DNA of 7,103 nt from an uncultured Akkermansia sp. (GTDB taxonomy: Bacteria; Verrucomicrobiota; Verrucomicrobiia; Verrucomicrobiales; Akkermansiaceae), in assembly GCA_904501955.1 (NCBI GenBank), contig CAJGCY010000133.1:1-7103 (forward strand). Reading direction: 5' to 3'. Positions 6,002-7,103 of this stretch are shown here, one piece after another (the stretch's first letter is position 1; every line of letters begins with the position of its first letter). The translations under genes and the position numbers were made by a program. The notes beneath the pieces are model-generated. The model was not told the origin of the DNA. It did no database searches and saw only the letters and a list, made by a program, of their open reading frames with translations.

Positions 6002-6748
6002 TCAAGCGTGGAAGCCATTCCAATCCAGCGCAACGACCGTTACGTTGTCGGCGTTAGGCATGCCGAGCTCTTGGCATGCCTCCACCACGCTGACGGCGAG
6101 ATTTTTCTCACGGTCATTGAGCAATTTTTTAACGGAATCAGACAAAGCCTGCACATACAACAAATCATCCGTTCCGTCCGTCGTCAACATGACACGGTCA
6201 CCGGGGATGAGCGGATAGGGAGTTGCGGAAACATCCACCATTTCTATTTCCGCTCCGGTAATGGCGGAGCGCAGCGCATGCCCACGCATGACGGCATCAG
6301 CAAAGTTCATGCAGCCCTCGCGCACGTACTCCATGTACACCTCACGCAGTGAGTGGTCGGCATTTAAGCGCAACAAACGCCCCTGACGCCACAGGTACAA
6401 GGGGGAATCACCCACGCTGACCCACCAAATCACGCCACCTCCCACAAAAACAGCCAGCAGAGTCGTGCCGCCGAACGCTCCGGCTTCCTCGAACGCCTGT
6501 CCTACCTGAGCATTGGCATAGTACAAGGCCTCCTCCAAGCGCTCCGTTATCGGCATGCCTTCATCCGCCTCAAAATGCTCAACAAAAGCCTGCGCAGCCA
6601 CACGCGAGGCCATGGCACCGTAACTGTGCCCGCCCATACCATCACACACCACGGTGAGAGTACCACTGGGATAATGCCTGACGGCGTAATCATCCTCCTG
6701 GTTCTCACGGGTACCGATCCACTGTGCGACTACTGCATTCACCTGCAC
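6002..6748 (-). CDS. PP2C-family serine/threonine protein phosphatase
   Basis: This is a soluble metal-dependent protein phosphatase (PPM/PP2C, PrpC/Stp type) of 248 residues, the normal size for the bare catalytic domain. Motifs appear in family order: TRENQEDDY (13-21), CDGMGGHSYG (35-44) with metal ligand D36, GGTTLLAV (93-100), SVGDSPLYLW (111-120), NADHS (129-133), TTDGTDDLL (189-197) with D191, and ADNVTVVALDW (233-243) with D234. The common GDSR Arg is Pro here. There is no membrane segment or sensor domain. The start is a GTG behind AAAGAG; a second GTG two codons later is possible. The usual partner, a Hanks-type kinase, is not in the window. It lies upstream of sod on the same strand with a 154-nt gap lacking a clear terminator, so co-transcription is possible. 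Confidence 0.92.
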   Translation of the reverse strand: MQVNAVVAQWIGTRENQEDDYAVRHYPSGTLTVVCDGMGGHSYGAMASRVAAQAFVEHFEADEGMPITERLEEALYYANAQVGQAFEEAGAFGGTTLLAVFVGGGVIWWVSVGDSPLYLWRQGRLLRLNADHSLREVYMEYVREGCMNFADAVMRGHALRSAITGAEIEMVDVSATPYPLIPGDRVMLTTDGTDDLLYVQALSDSVKKLLNDREKNLAVSVVEACQELGMPNADNVTVVALDWNGFHA

Positions 6749-6767
6749 TGCTCTTTACCATAAAGCA

Positions 6768-6801
6768 GCCCTCATGGCAAGCAAAATCTTACCATGAGGG
6801 C
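6768..6801 (-). terminator. Hairpin terminator candidate after lysS
   Basis: GCCCTCATGG (6768-6777) and CCATGAGGGC (6792-6801) form a perfect 10-bp stem with a 14-nt loop, 32 nt past the lysS stop. On the minus strand the stem is followed by TGCTTTATGG, which is only modestly T-rich, so termination may be partial and some transcript could continue into the phosphatase gene 20 nt further on. A second short hairpin, CTTTA-CCA-TAAAG (6753-6765), follows directly. Confidence 0.55.
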
Positions 6802-6833
6802 GGTGAAGTTGATATTTTCCCGAAAAACGGCGA

Positions 6834-7103
6834 TTAAGAGCGGGACTTAAGCTGCGGGAAGAGGATGATATCGCGGATGGAACCGGCACCCGTCAGCAGC
6901 ATGCAGAGGCGGTCAATGCCGATGCCGATACCGCCGGCGCTGGGCATACCGGACTCCAGCGTCTCCACGAAGTCGAAGTCAATCTTCTGCGTTTCCTCAC
7001 CGGCCTGGTGCTTGAGGCGCTCCAGCTGCTCCACGGGGTCATTCTGCTCAGAGTAACCGGGGCACAGCTCCTGGCCGTTCATCACGAGCTCGAACACGTC
7101 TAC
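6834..7103 (-). CDS. lysS: Lysyl-tRNA synthetase, class II, C-terminal end (partial)
   Basis: This is the last 89 residues of a class II aminoacyl-tRNA synthetase that charges tRNA-Lys; the rest lies beyond the window edge. Diagnostic parts are FELVMNGQELCPGYSEQNDP, matching the conserved FE...G.E...G.SE.ND segment near the end of LysS, and motif 3, GGIGIGIDRLCMLLT, whose Arg contacts ATP. The chain ends IRDIILFPQLKSRS, the standard LysS finish. SEQND rather than an Asp- or Asn-specific sequence, and the IRD.ILFP tail, favour LysS over AspS or AsnS. The stop is TAA, and a hairpin lies 32 nt downstream. Reading is open to the last base of the window, so the start cannot be assigned. Confidence 0.93.
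   Translation of the reverse strand, partial: VDVFELVMNGQELCPGYSEQNDPVEQLERLKHQAGEETQKIDFDFVETLESGMPSAGGIGIGIDRLCMLLTGAGSIRDIILFPQLKSRS

Overview
The window is a bacterial chromosomal segment of ordinary housekeeping and stress genes separated by repeat-rich spacers. The host is not certain. GC looks moderate, most starts lack a clear Shine-Dalgarno sequence, and the protein set (single-chain ADP-forming acetyl-CoA synthetase, class II LysS, Mn-type SOD, PP2C phosphatase, HdeD-like protein) would suit an anaerobic or microaerobic gut-type bacterium, possibly an Akkermansia-like member of the Verrucomicrobiota. That taxon is a low-confidence impression, not something the sequence proves.

Layout. 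Positions 1-499 hold no convincing gene. They carry degenerate hairpins and a 22-bp repeat, then a very good sigma-70-type promoter for acd. The acd gene (500-2581, +) is followed by a strong intrinsic terminator. Positions 2637-3079 form a second repeat-rich spacer: an inverted copy and a decayed direct copy of the same 22-bp repeat, plus a pair of REP-like palindromes in opposite orientation. Next comes a NadE-family gene (3080-4564, +) with the full two-domain layout but apparently no catalytic residues. A bidirectional hairpin terminator separates it from a minus-strand series: the partial lysS 3' end (6834-7103), a PP2C phosphatase (6002-6748), a Mn-type superoxide dismutase (5209-5847, with a possible longer form) and an HdeD/DUF308 membrane protein (4664-5212). 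The last two overlap by ATGA.

How the genes work together. Acd makes ATP from acetyl-CoA in fermentation. The sod-hdeD pair looks like a translationally coupled stress unit, with PP2C upstream on the same strand. The most unusual item is the NadE-like protein. It keeps the length, domain order and C-terminal tail of glutamine-dependent NAD+ synthetase, yet the amidase Glu-Lys-Cys triad and the ATP-binding SGGxDS loop are all replaced. It is a candidate pseudoenzyme with an unknown, possibly regulatory, role.
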